Positions 1 through 8,608 are shown, counted from the stretch's first letter. The stretch is DNA of 54,754 nucleotides from Acidobacteriota bacterium (GCA_009861545.1 VXME01000015.1:1-54754), one strand, 5' to 3'. Notes: generated by a model from the letters alone, not told the origin. Made by a program: numbers and translations.

Positions 1-36
1 CCCTGGCGCCGACGCCCCCCCTGGCGCCGACGCCGC
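1..36 (+). repeat. Tandem 18-bp direct repeat
   Basis: Two adjacent copies of an 18-bp unit beginning CCCTGGCGCCGACGCC cover 1-18 and 19-36 and differ by one base. They encode LAPTPP twice in the Pro-rich linker of the anti-sigma factor. More copies may lie upstream of the window. Confidence 0.75.
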
Positions 37-668
37 CCTTCGACGAGCGGGAGCAGCCCGCATCGAAGCCGACCGAACAGGAGCCGACGCCACCCATGCC
101 GAAACCGACGCCGGGCGCGCAGAAGAAAGGCGGGCGCTGGACACTGCTGTCGCTCGCCGCCGGCGGCCTGGTCGTCGCCGCCGGCCTGGGCCTGTTCGCG
201 GCCCGGCAGGCCAACCTGGCCGCGGCGCTGCAGGAGAACCTCGACGCGGCGAATACCCAGGCTCGCATCGCGGAGCTGGAGGCGGCGGCGGCGCAACGGG
301 TCGCCGACGGGCTACGCGGCGGCGCGCGCGTCCTTACGGCCACCGACGTGCAGCCGCTCGATCTGAACGGCCAGCCGGTCGCTCCCGATGCCCGCGGACG
401 GTTGTTCTGGAGCGCCACCGAGGGCGGGCTGCTCACGGCAACCGGCCTGCCGCCGGTGCCGCCCGGACGCGTCTACCAGCTCTGGCTCATCCCGGACGCG
501 TCTCCGCTGAGCGCGGCGATCCTGTCTGCCGACGCCGAGGGCCGGGTGATGGCGGCCGTCACCCCGCCGGAGGGCGTGACCGGACCGGTCCCCGCGGCCG
601 TGACCCTGGAGCCGGCCGGCGGCGCCGCGACGCCGGGCGGAGAAGTCTACCTGCTCGGCCGACCCTGA
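3..668 (+). CDS. Anti-sigma factor, RskA-type C-terminal part (5' truncated by window)
   Basis: The reading frame is open to the left edge, so the first ATG at 96 is probably internal. Codons from position 3 encode a Pro-rich stretch with two LAPTPP units. Seen after that: a single membrane segment (about residues 15-35 counted from the ATG at 96), a short coiled stretch, and a C-terminal extracytoplasmic domain with the run YQLWLIPDASP and a terminal VYLLGRP. This is the pattern of the anti-sigma-K factor RskA C-terminal domain. Family role: a membrane protein that holds an ECF sigma factor through an N-terminal zinc-binding region, which would lie upstream of the window. The sigma factor gene is expected just before it. 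Confidence is good for the domain; the sigma partner is inferred. Confidence 0.8.
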   Translation: MAPTPPLAPTPPFDEREQPASKPTEQEPTPPMPKPTPGAQKKGGRWTLLSLAAGGLVVAAGLGLFAARQANLAAALQENLDAANTQARIAELEAAAAQRVADGLRGGARVLTATDVQPLDLNGQPVAPDARGRLFWSATEGGLLTATGLPPVPPGRVYQLWLIPDASPLSAAILSADAEGRVMAAVTPPEGVTGPVPAAVTLEPAGGAATPGGEVYLLGRP

Positions 669-710
669 TCGGCCGCGGTTCGGAGCGCGAACTGGTTCCT
701 GTCTTGCGTG

Positions 711-741
711 GTCTGCGCGGTTTCCGCGGCGCAGGCTCCTA
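711..741 (-). terminator. 3'-end hairpin, degenerate copy of the dispersed repeat
   Basis: On the minus strand the TAG stop of the PIG-L gene (739-741) runs straight into GAGCCTGCGCCGCGGAAACC and then GCGCAGA, which folds as a stem with a small bulge. The same CTGCGCCG-type stem follows other stop codons in this window (12272, 31856, 33494) and lies in the unit at 5507-5612. It sits between convergent genes and probably acts as a terminator or mRNA 3' stabiliser. There is no U-tract. Confidence 0.5.
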
Positions 742-3450
742 CCGCTCGCCCCCCAGGCTGAGCAGGTTCGCCAGCAGGGCGTACGCGCCGGTCGTTCCCG
801 CGGGAAGCTGCCGCCAGAGACCGAGTCCGACGTAGATCCAGCGTCCGCGGCCCGGTTGCGCCTCGACCAGGGCCCCGCGCTTGAGGCCGGGGTTGTACTC
901 GAACGTGTCCTCGAGCTCGACCAGATCGGCGTAGCGCCGGTCGCGCTCGCCGAGAAAGTACAGGCCGCGCTCCTGCACCCACTGATCCCATGTCGCCGGA
1001 CCGACCGGATTGGGCCAGGCGAACACGGGATGATCGTTGGCGAGAACACGAATGGGCGCCGACTCGTCCGTCACCCGGTTGCGGCTGACGAGGGCCGGAT
1101 ACGGGCCGTACTGCGCCTGGTTGAACTCGAACTTGTTGTACTGGACGATGACCGTCCCGCCGTCGTCGGCGTACTCCAGCAGCCGATCGTTGTTCGCGCG
1201 CAGGTCCTGCCGGCGCTCGTAGGCACGCACGCCGGTGACGATGACGTCGAAACGCGACAGGTCGCCCCACGCCAGATCGTCGGCATCGACGAACTCGAGC
1301 CGCGCGCCGAGCTGCTCGATCGCCGGGGGCACGGCGTCGCCCACGCCCTCGACGTAGCCGACCAGCAAATCCGGCGCAATGGTTACGTCGATGACCTTGA
1401 ACGTCCCGTCTGCCGGCCGGCCGATGTGGCGCCGCTCGATGTGTGGATACTCGATGACCTGGTAGCCGCGCTCGAACCTCTCACCCCCGTCCTCGACCGC
1501 CGCGCGCACGCTGTATTCGCCCGCCGCCGCGCCGCCCGCCGACACGTCGAAGCGGACCGTGCGGGACTCGTCCTCGCGCGACAACCGCACCGGCACGGTC
1601 GCCGGGGTCGCGCTCCATCCCCGGGGCAACTCCAGGGTGACGGCGCCCTCGGCCGCCTCCGGGGCGGTGTTCGTTACCGTTACGCGGACCTCACGAACGG
1701 CGCCGGACCCCGTCGGGATGATCGCGATGTCGGGCGTCATGGAGACGGCGAAACGCGGCACCACCTGCAGGTCCATCCGCTTCTCGGCCGTGAATACGTC
1801 GTCGACGTAGCGGTGGCGGACGGGCCGCTCCACCGCCAGACGCGCCCGCCCTCCCAGCTCGATCTCGACAACGGCCCGGAACGGCGTCGGGCGGAACGGC
1901 AGCCCGAACGGCACGTCCGGATCCAGGACGTAACGGTCCGCCCCTTCGACATGACTCCAGTGGATGTCGGTGGTCCGCGCGGCGGCGGGAATCCGCACCT
2001 GCTGATCGCAGACGTACACGCCGCCCGCGCGGATCGGCCCGCTGTCGCACGCCGCCGCGCCGTCGAAGCCGAGGAGGCTGACATCACGGACGGTCACCCC
2101 GGAGCCGCTGCCGCCGGGGCCGTGATTCGCCGCCCGCACGGTCACCTCCACCGATTGGCCGGGCGTCACGACGCCGTCGTCCGCGAACGCGTCGATGGAC
2201 ACCGCGAAGTCGAGCAGGACCGCCCGCTCGAACTGGCGCTCCTTGGCCGCCAACCGGAAATCGATCTCCCGGCGGGCGTCGGCGGACAACGCCATTCCGG
2301 CGAGGCGGGCGCGCAGATCGCGCACCGCTTCCAGACCTTCGATCAGCGGCTGGTGCCCCGGCCCGGACACGCGGATCGACCTACCGGCCCTGTGGAATCG
2401 TCCCTCGCCGCGCTCGAAGGTGCGCAGGGCGTCGGATGCATACATGCCGATCCGTTCCAGCGTCCACCGGAGCTCGTCGGGCGGATTCTCGCCGGCGAAG
2501 CGCGCGAGCCCCGCGATGGAGGTGTCCACGCCGTCGAACAACGAGGCGTCGGCGGCCGCCGAGTGGTCCGCAATGGCCGTCTCGGCGAGACGGTAGCGCC
2601 CGCCGGCCGGGCCGGACGGCAGGGCGACAAACTGCCCCATGCCCTGGCACTTGTGCATGCCGCGTGCGAGGCTGCCGATCTCCGCCCAGGTCGCGCCGAG
2701 CAGCGGATCGTAGCCGCCCAGATCGACCGTGGTCAGCTCCGGGTCGGACGCCGACCGGAAGCGGAATCCCGGCGGACCGAAACCCATGCCGAAGGGGAAC
2801 CCGACGCGGAAATAGAACTTGCGCGCCTGCCAGGGCGCCAGCCCCTCGGCGATCTGCTCCGGGAAGCGTTCCGGGTCCGCGGCGGCGTGCCACGCCTCGT
2901 GCGCCAGCACCGCCGACGCCTGGTGATGCTGGCCGCCGCCGCGCCCCTCCGGCGACATGGCGGAGACCACGTCGGGCCGGATGGTGCGAATCATCCGGAC
3001 GAAGTCGCCGAGGATCTCGTCCCGGCCCCACCGCTCGAAGGTCTCCTCGATGCTGAAGGAGTAACCGAAGTCGACGGCGCGGGTGAAGTACTGCTCGGCG
3101 CCGTCCAGCCGGTGCGCGGCGTGCAGCTCCTCGGTCCGCAACACCGCCAGCGCGTCGAACAGCTCGGCGCCGATCTCGTTCTGGCCGCCGTCGCCGCGCG
3201 TCGCCGACAGCAGCACGGCGCGGTGGCCCTCGCCTCTCGACAGTCGCGCCAGCAGGGCATTGTTCTCGTCGTCGGGATGGGCCACGATCGACATGAAGGA
3301 ACCGGTGCTGTTGAGCTGGCGCAGGGCGACGCCGAGCGCCTCCCGCCCCTCGCCCGACGCGAGCGGCTGCGCGTGGGCCGCTGTCCCGAAACCGCCGACT
3401 CCTATCGCTAGCATCGCCCCGACCACGGCTGCGAATCGATGGATGTGCAT
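739..3450 (-). CDS. Exported PIG-L family deacetylase with C-terminal GATase-like domain
   Basis: This 903-residue protein begins with a signal peptide ending near AHA. The ATG at 3450 is chosen because the signal peptide starts there; the open frame extends further but without protein-like composition. Residues of about 35-300 form a PIG-L/LmbE deacetylase domain with the Zn-binding motif AHPDDE and a later HHQAS run. The middle is beta-rich with NEW3/CARDB-like segments. The last about 230 residues resemble a class I GATase-like Rossmann domain (DDGGTVIVQYNKFEF) with no evident catalytic cysteine. Family role: removal of N-acetyl groups from sugars. The gene lies 23 bp downstream of the bshA-like gene, but size and export argue against it being the cytosolic bacillithiol deacetylase BshB. 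A periplasmic glycan substrate is inferred. Confidence 0.85.
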   Translation of the reverse strand: MHIHRFAAVVGAMLAIGVGGFGTAAHAQPLASGEGREALGVALRQLNSTGSFMSIVAHPDDENNALLARLSRGEGHRAVLLSATRGDGGQNEIGAELFDALAVLRTEELHAAHRLDGAEQYFTRAVDFGYSFSIEETFERWGRDEILGDFVRMIRTIRPDVVSAMSPEGRGGGQHHQASAVLAHEAWHAAADPERFPEQIAEGLAPWQARKFYFRVGFPFGMGFGPPGFRFRSASDPELTTVDLGGYDPLLGATWAEIGSLARGMHKCQGMGQFVALPSGPAGGRYRLAETAIADHSAAADASLFDGVDTSIAGLARFAGENPPDELRWTLERIGMYASDALRTFERGEGRFHRAGRSIRVSGPGHQPLIEGLEAVRDLRARLAGMALSADARREIDFRLAAKERQFERAVLLDFAVSIDAFADDGVVTPGQSVEVTVRAANHGPGGSGSGVTVRDVSLLGFDGAAACDSGPIRAGGVYVCDQQVRIPAAARTTDIHWSHVEGADRYVLDPDVPFGLPFRPTPFRAVVEIELGGRARLAVERPVRHRYVDDVFTAEKRMDLQVVPRFAVSMTPDIAIIPTGSGAVREVRVTVTNTAPEAAEGAVTLELPRGWSATPATVPVRLSREDESRTVRFDVSAGGAAAGEYSVRAAVEDGGERFERGYQVIEYPHIERRHIGRPADGTFKVIDVTIAPDLLVGYVEGVGDAVPPAIEQLGARLEFVDADDLAWGDLSRFDVIVTGVRAYERRQDLRANNDRLLEYADDGGTVIVQYNKFEFNQAQYGPYPALVSRNRVTDESAPIRVLANDHPVFAWPNPVGPATWDQWVQERGLYFLGERDRRYADLVELEDTFEYNPGLKRGALVEAQPGRGRWIYVGLGLWRQLPAGTTGAYALLANLLSLGGER

Positions 3451-3473
3451 GGTTCTCCCAGTATAGCGACGCG

Positions 3474-4667
3474 TCAGGATCCGCCGAACCGCGCCGGAAT
3501 GGCCGCATCGTCCCGGACCGCCGCCGCGTCCTGGAGCAGCACGGCCTTGTAGAACGCCTCGTAGCGCGGCACGACCTCGTCGGCGCAGAAGTGATCGTGC
3601 ACTCGCCGCCAGCCGCCGGCCGCGATGCGGCGATGCAGCGCGGGGTCGGTCAGCAACCGGACCGCGCACGCGGTCATGCCGTCGAGGTCCTCCGGGTCGC
3701 GGAGGAAACCCGACTCGCCGTCGGTGATCACCTCGGGCAGACCACCGACCCGCGACGCGACCACCGGGACCGAGCACGCCATGGCCTCGAGCGCAGCGAC
3801 GCCGAAGCTCTCCTGCGCCGAAGGCAGCAGGCACAGATCCGCCAGGGACAGGAGGGGCACCACCAGCTCCTGCTCCCCGAGCGCTTCGACATCGCTCGCC
3901 AGTCCCAGATCACGTGCGCGTCGGCAGGCGGCCGACAGGTCGGGCCCGTCCCCCACCAGCAGGAGGCGCGCGGGCACCTGCTCGCGGATGCGGCGAAACA
4001 GCTCGACCACCACATCCGCCCGCTTGACCGGCCTGAAGTTCGAGACGTGGATCACCAGCTTCGTGTCGGACCGGCCGCCGCGGTAACGCGCCGCCAGGCC
4101 GGCGTCGGCGATCCGCCGGTGATCCCGGCAGTCGAGGAAGTTGGGAATGACCTCGATCCGCGACCGTACCGGCAGTTGGCGGTACGTGTCGTCCCGCAGG
4201 CTCCCCGAGACCGCGGTGACGCCGTGCGACTGGTCGATGGAGAAGGCGACCGTCTCCAGGTAGGACGCATCGCTGCCGATCAGCGTGACGTCGGTGCCGT
4301 GCAACGTGGTGATGACCCGCGGCACGTGGCCGTCCCCGGAGGCGGCCACGATCTGCCGGGCGAGGTAGGCGGCGGTCGCGTGCGGCACGGCGTAGTGCGC
4401 GTGAATGATGTCGAGCCGGCCCTCGCGGCACACCTCGACGATCTTGTTGGCGAGCGTCAGCAGGTACTGCGGCTCCCGGAACAGCGGGTAGCCTGGAGTC
4501 CGCACGGCGTGAAACGCCAGGCCCGCCTGGAAGTCGCCCAGTCGCACCGGCGGCTCGCTGCTGATGAGCCGCACCTCGTGGCCGCGCCGCGCGAGGCCCT
4601 TGGCGAGCTCGGTGGCAACGATGCCGCTGCCGCCGACGGATGCGTAGCAGACGATGCCGACGTTCAT
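3474..4667 (-). CDS. bshA: GT4 glycosyltransferase, BshA-like (N-acetylglucosaminyl L-malate synthase)
   Basis: This 397-residue cytosolic protein has a full GT-B architecture. The N-terminus MNVGIVCYASVGGSGIVATE, the segment DIIHAHYAVPHATAAYLA, the TTLHGTDVTLIG motif and the C-terminal ESFGVAALEAMACSVPVVAS nucleotide-sugar site match the BshA subgroup of family 4 glycosyltransferases. BshA joins UDP-GlcNAc to L-malate, the first step of bacillithiol synthesis, a pathway recorded in Acidobacteria. The start at 4667 is the only good ATG but has a weak ribosome site. It probably forms a two-gene unit with the PIG-L gene downstream. BshB and BshC are not in the window, so pathway completeness cannot be judged. 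Confidence 0.85.
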   Translation of the reverse strand: MNVGIVCYASVGGSGIVATELAKGLARRGHEVRLISSEPPVRLGDFQAGLAFHAVRTPGYPLFREPQYLLTLANKIVEVCREGRLDIIHAHYAVPHATAAYLARQIVAASGDGHVPRVITTLHGTDVTLIGSDASYLETVAFSIDQSHGVTAVSGSLRDDTYRQLPVRSRIEVIPNFLDCRDHRRIADAGLAARYRGGRSDTKLVIHVSNFRPVKRADVVVELFRRIREQVPARLLLVGDGPDLSAACRRARDLGLASDVEALGEQELVVPLLSLADLCLLPSAQESFGVAALEAMACSVPVVASRVGGLPEVITDGESGFLRDPEDLDGMTACAVRLLTDPALHRRIAAGGWRRVHDHFCADEVVPRYEAFYKAVLLQDAAAVRDDAAIPARFGGS

Positions 4668-4915
4668 GAAACGTTATCTTCGGGGCGCGGCGCCGGCCGT
4701 GCGCTCACCCGGCGCAGCGTCCGATGACAATAGACGACCCTCGCCGGCCCAACGTTGCGCACCCGCGGGACGAGCGAACGCCGGACTCATTCTACCGCGC
4801 GCCTGCGGGCGGCCGGCGCCCCGCCTGCACGGAGCCCGGCCCGGTCTCGTCCACCGCCCGGTACGGTACGCATTCTGCAGACGCTGCACACGACGGATCG
4901 ATGAAGGAGGACCTC

Positions 4916-5506
4916 GTGAAGCGCAAGATCATGCGGACGGCGACCGCGACGCTGCTTCTGACGCTGGCTGCCGGCGGCGCGGCGGCGCAGACGCTGCTCG
5001 AAGTCGCCCGGCGGGAGAAGGCGCGGCGCGACGCGATTCCCCCCGGGGAACGCTCCAGGGTCTATACGAACGACGACCTGCGCGACAGCGGCGGACTGAC
5101 CATCGGCGCGCTCCCGGCGGCGGACCGGCAGGAGGCCGATGCCGGATCCGGGCGCGCCGGGCATGGAATCGGGAGCCGGGATTCCGACGCCGGGCCCGGA
5201 AGCACGGAAGCCGGCGACCTCCCGGACGAGGACGACTGGCGCGCGCGGGTTGCCGCGGCGCAGGAGGGGCGGGAGCGCGCCGAGCTGATGGCCTCGGCGC
5301 TTCAGAATCGGGCGGACGGCCTGTGGGCGCAGTTCACCGGGATGGACGATCCCGCCCGCCGGGGGGTCGTCGAACGACAACGGGACGAGGCGCTGGCGGA
5401 ACTGGAGCGCACGCAGGCGGAAGCGGCACGTTTCGAGCGCGAAGTCCGCGACATCCGCGAGGAGGCGCGCCGCGCCGGCGTGCCGCCGGGTTGGCTGCGC
5501 CCCTAG
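4916..5506 (+). CDS. Small secreted coiled-coil protein of unknown function
   Basis: The start is GTG at 4916, set by a near-perfect AAGGAGG five to six bases upstream; a longer frame to 4724 lacks such a site. The 196-residue product has a signal peptide (cleavage near AAAQ) followed by LLEVARREKARRDAIPPGE, which is typical of small secreted acidobacterial proteins. A low-complexity Gly/Ser/Asp linker follows, then a charged helical C-terminal half (about residues 110-190) likely to form a coiled coil. No enzyme motif is visible. It is transcribed away from bshA and is followed immediately by the repeat at 5507. Confidence 0.7.
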   Translation: MKRKIMRTATATLLLTLAAGGAAAQTLLEVARREKARRDAIPPGERSRVYTNDDLRDSGGLTIGALPAADRQEADAGSGRAGHGIGSRDSDAGPGSTEAGDLPDEDDWRARVAAAQEGRERAELMASALQNRADGLWAQFTGMDDPARRGVVERQRDEALAELERTQAEAARFEREVRDIREEARRAGVPPGWLRP

Positions 5507-5612
5507 CCCGACAATCGTCGCCTGCGGCTCCGATTGCCGCCCAACCGGCCTGACTAGCAGTCTACGCCGTTCTACGGCGCAGACTCCTAGCCTGCACCGT
5601 CGAACGGCGCAG
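5507..5612. repeat. Twin-hairpin dispersed repeat, fullest copy plus extra hairpin
   Basis: Directly after the TAG at 5504-5506 lies an about 80-bp unit with two stem-loops. Stem A pairs CGACAATCG (5509-5517) with CGATTGCCG (5531-5539). Stem B pairs AGTCTACGCCGT (5559-5570) with ACGGCGCAGACT (5574-5585). A third related hairpin pairs 5592-5600 with 5604-5612. The single mismatch in each stem is A-C on the plus strand and so G-U when transcribed from the minus strand. Related copies lie at 711, 12247, 31791 and 33495. CTAG flanks the unit at 5503-5506 and 5587-5590. Confidence 0.85.
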
Positions 5613-5684
5613 ACTACCGGGGAGGCCCTGGCTGGGCCGAAACGGATCCGGGCGACGGTTTTCGGGCGAGCGCCACGATCCGCC

Positions 5685-5690
5685 TATAAT
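5685..5690 (+). promoter_or_regulatory. Candidate -10 box upstream of racemase-like gene
   Basis: A perfect TATAAT lies 131 bp upstream of the ATG at 5822. No convincing -35 hexamer is seen at 16-18 bp. Apart from this and the repeat, the 315-bp gap 5507-5821 holds only a short stop-free stretch ending in TGA at 5788-5790, with no ATG start. Confidence 0.35.
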
Positions 5691-5821
5691 CGTCAACCTG
5701 CGTTGCTCGACGCCCGAGCCCGGTTCAGCGACGCTCACCGTGACGAACAGCCGCAACGGCATCGGCGAGTCGTACGTGGCATCCAACTGACGGCCCGCGC
5801 GATCCGGGCCCGGAGCGCGAC

Positions 5822-6493
5822 ATGACCCAGCAGCGACGCTACCGCATCGGCGCGATCCACGCGCTGATGAACGCCATCCCGACCACGCAGACCGCCTTCG
5901 ACCGCAACTGGTCGGCGGCCGACGTCGCCCACCTTCTCGACGGCTCGCTCTACCTCGACCGCAGCCGCGGATCGGCCGACGACGCGGAGCTCGGCGCGCG
6001 CGTCGACCGGCTCGTCAAGTACAGCGCGTCGACCGGCGCCGAGGCGATCATCGTCACCGGCTCGTTCTTCGGTGACATGACCAAGCGGGCCCGCGAGGGG
6101 ATGGACATCCCCGTGATGACCTCGTTCGACGGCATCGTCGAGCGCGCGTTCTCGCTCGACCGGCCGCTGCACGTGATGTCGACGGCGCCGGACTCGTCCG
6201 TGCTGCTGTCCGCGGAGATCGAGGCCGAGGCGGCGCGGCGGTCGCATCCGCTGTCGATCACCCGCTCGGCGGTGGACGGCGCCCTCGACGCGCTGGTGGG
6301 CGGCGACCCCGCGCGCCACGACGAGCTCGTGCTCGAGGCGGTGCGGGCCATCGACGACGGGACGGCCATCCTCTTCGCGCAGTTCTCGATGGAGCGGATC
6401 CTGCCCGGCAGCGCCGCCGCGCACCCGGCGCCCGTGGTCGGCCCGGCCAGCGAGGGCGTCCTGCGGCTGCGCGAGTTGCTGACCGGGCGGTAG
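5822..6493 (+). CDS. Asp/Glu racemase-fold protein lacking both catalytic cysteines
   Basis: The 223-residue protein has the two-lobed pattern of the aspartate/glutamate/hydantoin racemase superfamily: an N-terminal GAIHALMNAI strand, IIVTGSFFGD at the first active-site loop, IPVMTSFDGIVERA at the interlobe helix and AILFAQFSMERI at the second active-site loop. In canonical members each loop carries a cysteine acid/base. Here the positions read Gly80 and Gln187. A second-site Gln variant is common in uncharacterised relatives, but losing both makes proton-relay racemisation unlikely. It could be a decarboxylase-like, isomerase-like or binding protein. A GGAG lies six bases before the ATG. It ends three bases from the convergent M49 gene. 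Confidence 0.75.
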   Translation: MTQQRRYRIGAIHALMNAIPTTQTAFDRNWSAADVAHLLDGSLYLDRSRGSADDAELGARVDRLVKYSASTGAEAIIVTGSFFGDMTKRAREGMDIPVMTSFDGIVERAFSLDRPLHVMSTAPDSSVLLSAEIEAEAARRSHPLSITRSAVDGALDALVGGDPARHDELVLEAVRAIDDGTAILFAQFSMERILPGSAAAHPAPVVGPASEGVLRLRELLTGR

Positions 6494-6496
6494 GAA

Positions 6497-8530
6497 CTAC
6501 CGCTTGCCCGAGTACTCCAGCATCTGCTGCGTGAAGTCCTGCGGGTAGGAGATGACGACGTCGGTGATCGATCCGTCGGCGGCGGTCACCGCTTCCAGCT
6601 TGGGCATCACGAAGCCCGTATAGGACGGCAGGTCGACGCGGGCGACCCGCTCGAGCACCTCGTCACGCAGCGCCGGGTCGAAGCGGATGCCGTAGGTTTC
6701 GAACAGCGTCCGGGCCGCGTCGTAGTCGCCCTCCGACTTGATCCGCTGCACCTCGGCGAGCAGGGTGGCGACTCCGGCGCGGAACGCCTCGGCGTCGGTC
6801 ACGACGTTGTAGGTACTGCCGTCCCGCCGGCGCACCTCGATCGCGTCCGTGTTCTCGATCAGCCAGTGGACCACCGTCTGGCGGTTGCGCATGTGGTCCT
6901 GCTCCAACTGGTTCCCCTCGCGAACGCGCCGGAGCTGCAGAATGGCGTTGCGCGCATACGCCTCGTACTGCGCCAGCACGATGTCCGCCTGGTCCCCTGC
7001 GTCGAAGATGCCGATCTCGACCAGCTTCGGGTCGGCGATGAAGTAGAGCGCGATGAGGTCCGCGCGCGCCTCCTCCAGCGCGGAGTACTGCTCTCGCAGG
7101 AACGGCTGCGCGTTGCCGCCGAGGCGCTCGGCGAGCTGGCCGGAGGCGTGCCCGATCACCTCGTGCATGTTCGTCGTCATGTCGCCGGCGAGGCTGCCCC
7201 AACGCTCGGCTCGCGCGGTCTCGGCCTCGTCCCACGTGAACTCCGCGAGGTAGGCGGCCGGCGCGGAGAGATCGTAGGCCTCGATGACGTTCGACAGCGA
7301 GATGGACTTGCTGCCGTACTGCTCGCGGACGGTCTGGTCGTTCGGCAGGTTGATGCCGATCGGGGTGACCGGGCCGGCATCGCCGATCTCGATCACCACG
7401 TCGATGGCGTTGGCGGTGATGCCCCGCACGCCGGCCTTGCGGTAGCGCGGATCCCACGGCATGCGGTCCTCGAACCACTGCGCGTACTCGGCCAGGGTCC
7501 GAATCGCCTCGGTCTTCTCCGGGTTGACGTAGTAGACCAGCGCCTCCCACGCACCCTTGGCGCCCCGCGCGTCCATGTAGACCTCGGTGAAGCCGTTGAT
7601 GGTGTCGACGGGCGACGCCTGATCGGCGACCCAGGCGATGTCGTAGGCGCGCCGGTCCAGCGGCTCGCCGGTGCGGTACCAGGTGATCAGCGCCTCGATC
7701 GCCGCCGCCATCGGCTCGGTCGCGAAGGGAATCGCCGCCTCCAGGTGCCGGACCACCTCGGTGAGCTCCGTCGCGTACTTGCCGCCGCCGTCGATCCGGT
7801 AGACCTCCTCGACGAGCTCGCCGTCGCGCTTGATCAGCCGCGAGTTCAGCGGATACTGCTCGTCGAAGCCCTCGAGGTCGGCCATCGAGACGCCGGCGTA
7901 CAGGTTGTTGGCGCTCGACAGCAGCATGTCGTCGCCGGGGGCCGGCGTCTTGTTGGTCAGGATGGGATCCACGCCGGCGTCGAAGAACAGCGGCTCCAGG
8001 CGGTCGAGCAGCGCGTCGAGGCTCTCGCCGTCGCCGGTCGGGAAGCCGGCGCCGGCCGCCGCGGCCGCGTGCGCCGCCGCGCGGAACGCCTCGGGCGTCA
8101 CTTCCAGCACGAACTTGCGCGCCGTGAGGTTGTTGTACGGTCCGGTGTTGATCCAGAAGAGCTTGGCGTAGCGGTGGATGGCCTCGAGCGTTTCCGCCTC
8201 GACGCCGTCGGCGTGCGTGAGGATCTGCTCGAACGTCTCGCGCATGTCCAGGTTGTGGACGTAGCGCTGGTCGTAGAAGATGTCGCGCCCGGCCAGCGCC
8301 GCGTTGTACAGGTGCCAGATCAGCACCTTCTCTCGCAGGTCCAGCCCCTCGAAGCCGTCGGCGTAGATCTGGCCGATCGCGGCGTCGCCGATGCGTTCGA
8401 GCAGGTACGGGCGCTCGGCCTCCTGGCCGGCCGCGGGCGGCGGCGCCTCGTGCGGTTCCGCGGGCGCCGGTGACGCGATGCCGACCAGTGTGACGAGAAT
8501 CGCCGGGACAATGGATCGCAGGCAGCTCAT
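6497..8530 (-). CDS. Exported dipeptidyl peptidase III-like metallopeptidase (family M49)
   Basis: This 677-residue protein has an N-terminal signal peptide (cleavage near APA). The zinc-site motif HEVIGH is at residues 456-461 and EEARAD begins at residue 486. The HExxGH form and about 25-30 residue spacing match bacterial DPP III proteins, whose motif is shorter-spaced than the human one. DPP III removes N-terminal dipeptides from oligopeptides. Export is unusual, since well-known DPP IIIs are cytosolic, and suggests periplasmic peptide processing together with the divergent S9B gene. GGAGGA lies five bases before the ATG. Confidence 0.9.
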   Translation of the reverse strand: MSCLRSIVPAILVTLVGIASPAPAEPHEAPPPAAGQEAERPYLLERIGDAAIGQIYADGFEGLDLREKVLIWHLYNAALAGRDIFYDQRYVHNLDMRETFEQILTHADGVEAETLEAIHRYAKLFWINTGPYNNLTARKFVLEVTPEAFRAAAHAAAAAGAGFPTGDGESLDALLDRLEPLFFDAGVDPILTNKTPAPGDDMLLSSANNLYAGVSMADLEGFDEQYPLNSRLIKRDGELVEEVYRIDGGGKYATELTEVVRHLEAAIPFATEPMAAAIEALITWYRTGEPLDRRAYDIAWVADQASPVDTINGFTEVYMDARGAKGAWEALVYYVNPEKTEAIRTLAEYAQWFEDRMPWDPRYRKAGVRGITANAIDVVIEIGDAGPVTPIGINLPNDQTVREQYGSKSISLSNVIEAYDLSAPAAYLAEFTWDEAETARAERWGSLAGDMTTNMHEVIGHASGQLAERLGGNAQPFLREQYSALEEARADLIALYFIADPKLVEIGIFDAGDQADIVLAQYEAYARNAILQLRRVREGNQLEQDHMRNRQTVVHWLIENTDAIEVRRRDGSTYNVVTDAEAFRAGVATLLAEVQRIKSEGDYDAARTLFETYGIRFDPALRDEVLERVARVDLPSYTGFVMPKLEAVTAADGSITDVVISYPQDFTQQMLEYSGKR

Positions 8531-8608
8531 GGGGTTCCTCCGGCGCCGGGAAACCGGCCACTATAGAATGGAGCGTTCAACGGATTATATCGGCCGGGAG
8601 GCTGTCCC
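8531..8608. promoter_or_regulatory. Divergent promoter region between two dipeptidyl peptidase genes
   Basis: The 78-bp gap must hold promoters for both genes. On the minus strand an exact TATAAT (complement of 8584-8589) lies 54 bp from the M49 start. On the plus strand TATAGA (8562-8567) could serve the S9B gene. Neither has a good -35 match. Overlap of the two would make expression interdependent. Confidence 0.4.

Noticed and set aside
856-3411. 851-codon plus-strand frame antisense to the PIG-L gene
   Set aside because: It is Arg/His/Pro-rich with no domain and mirrors the minus-strand gene; typical shadow in GC-rich DNA.
5503-5612. Repeat as an insertion sequence or MITE with target duplication
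   Set aside because: No transposase and no consistent direct repeats at the other copies; kept as a REP-like element with the CTAG flanks noted separately.
5686-5790. Short stop-free stretch ending in TGA before the racemase-like gene
   Set aside because: No start codon with a ribosome site and no family resemblance; at most a remnant.
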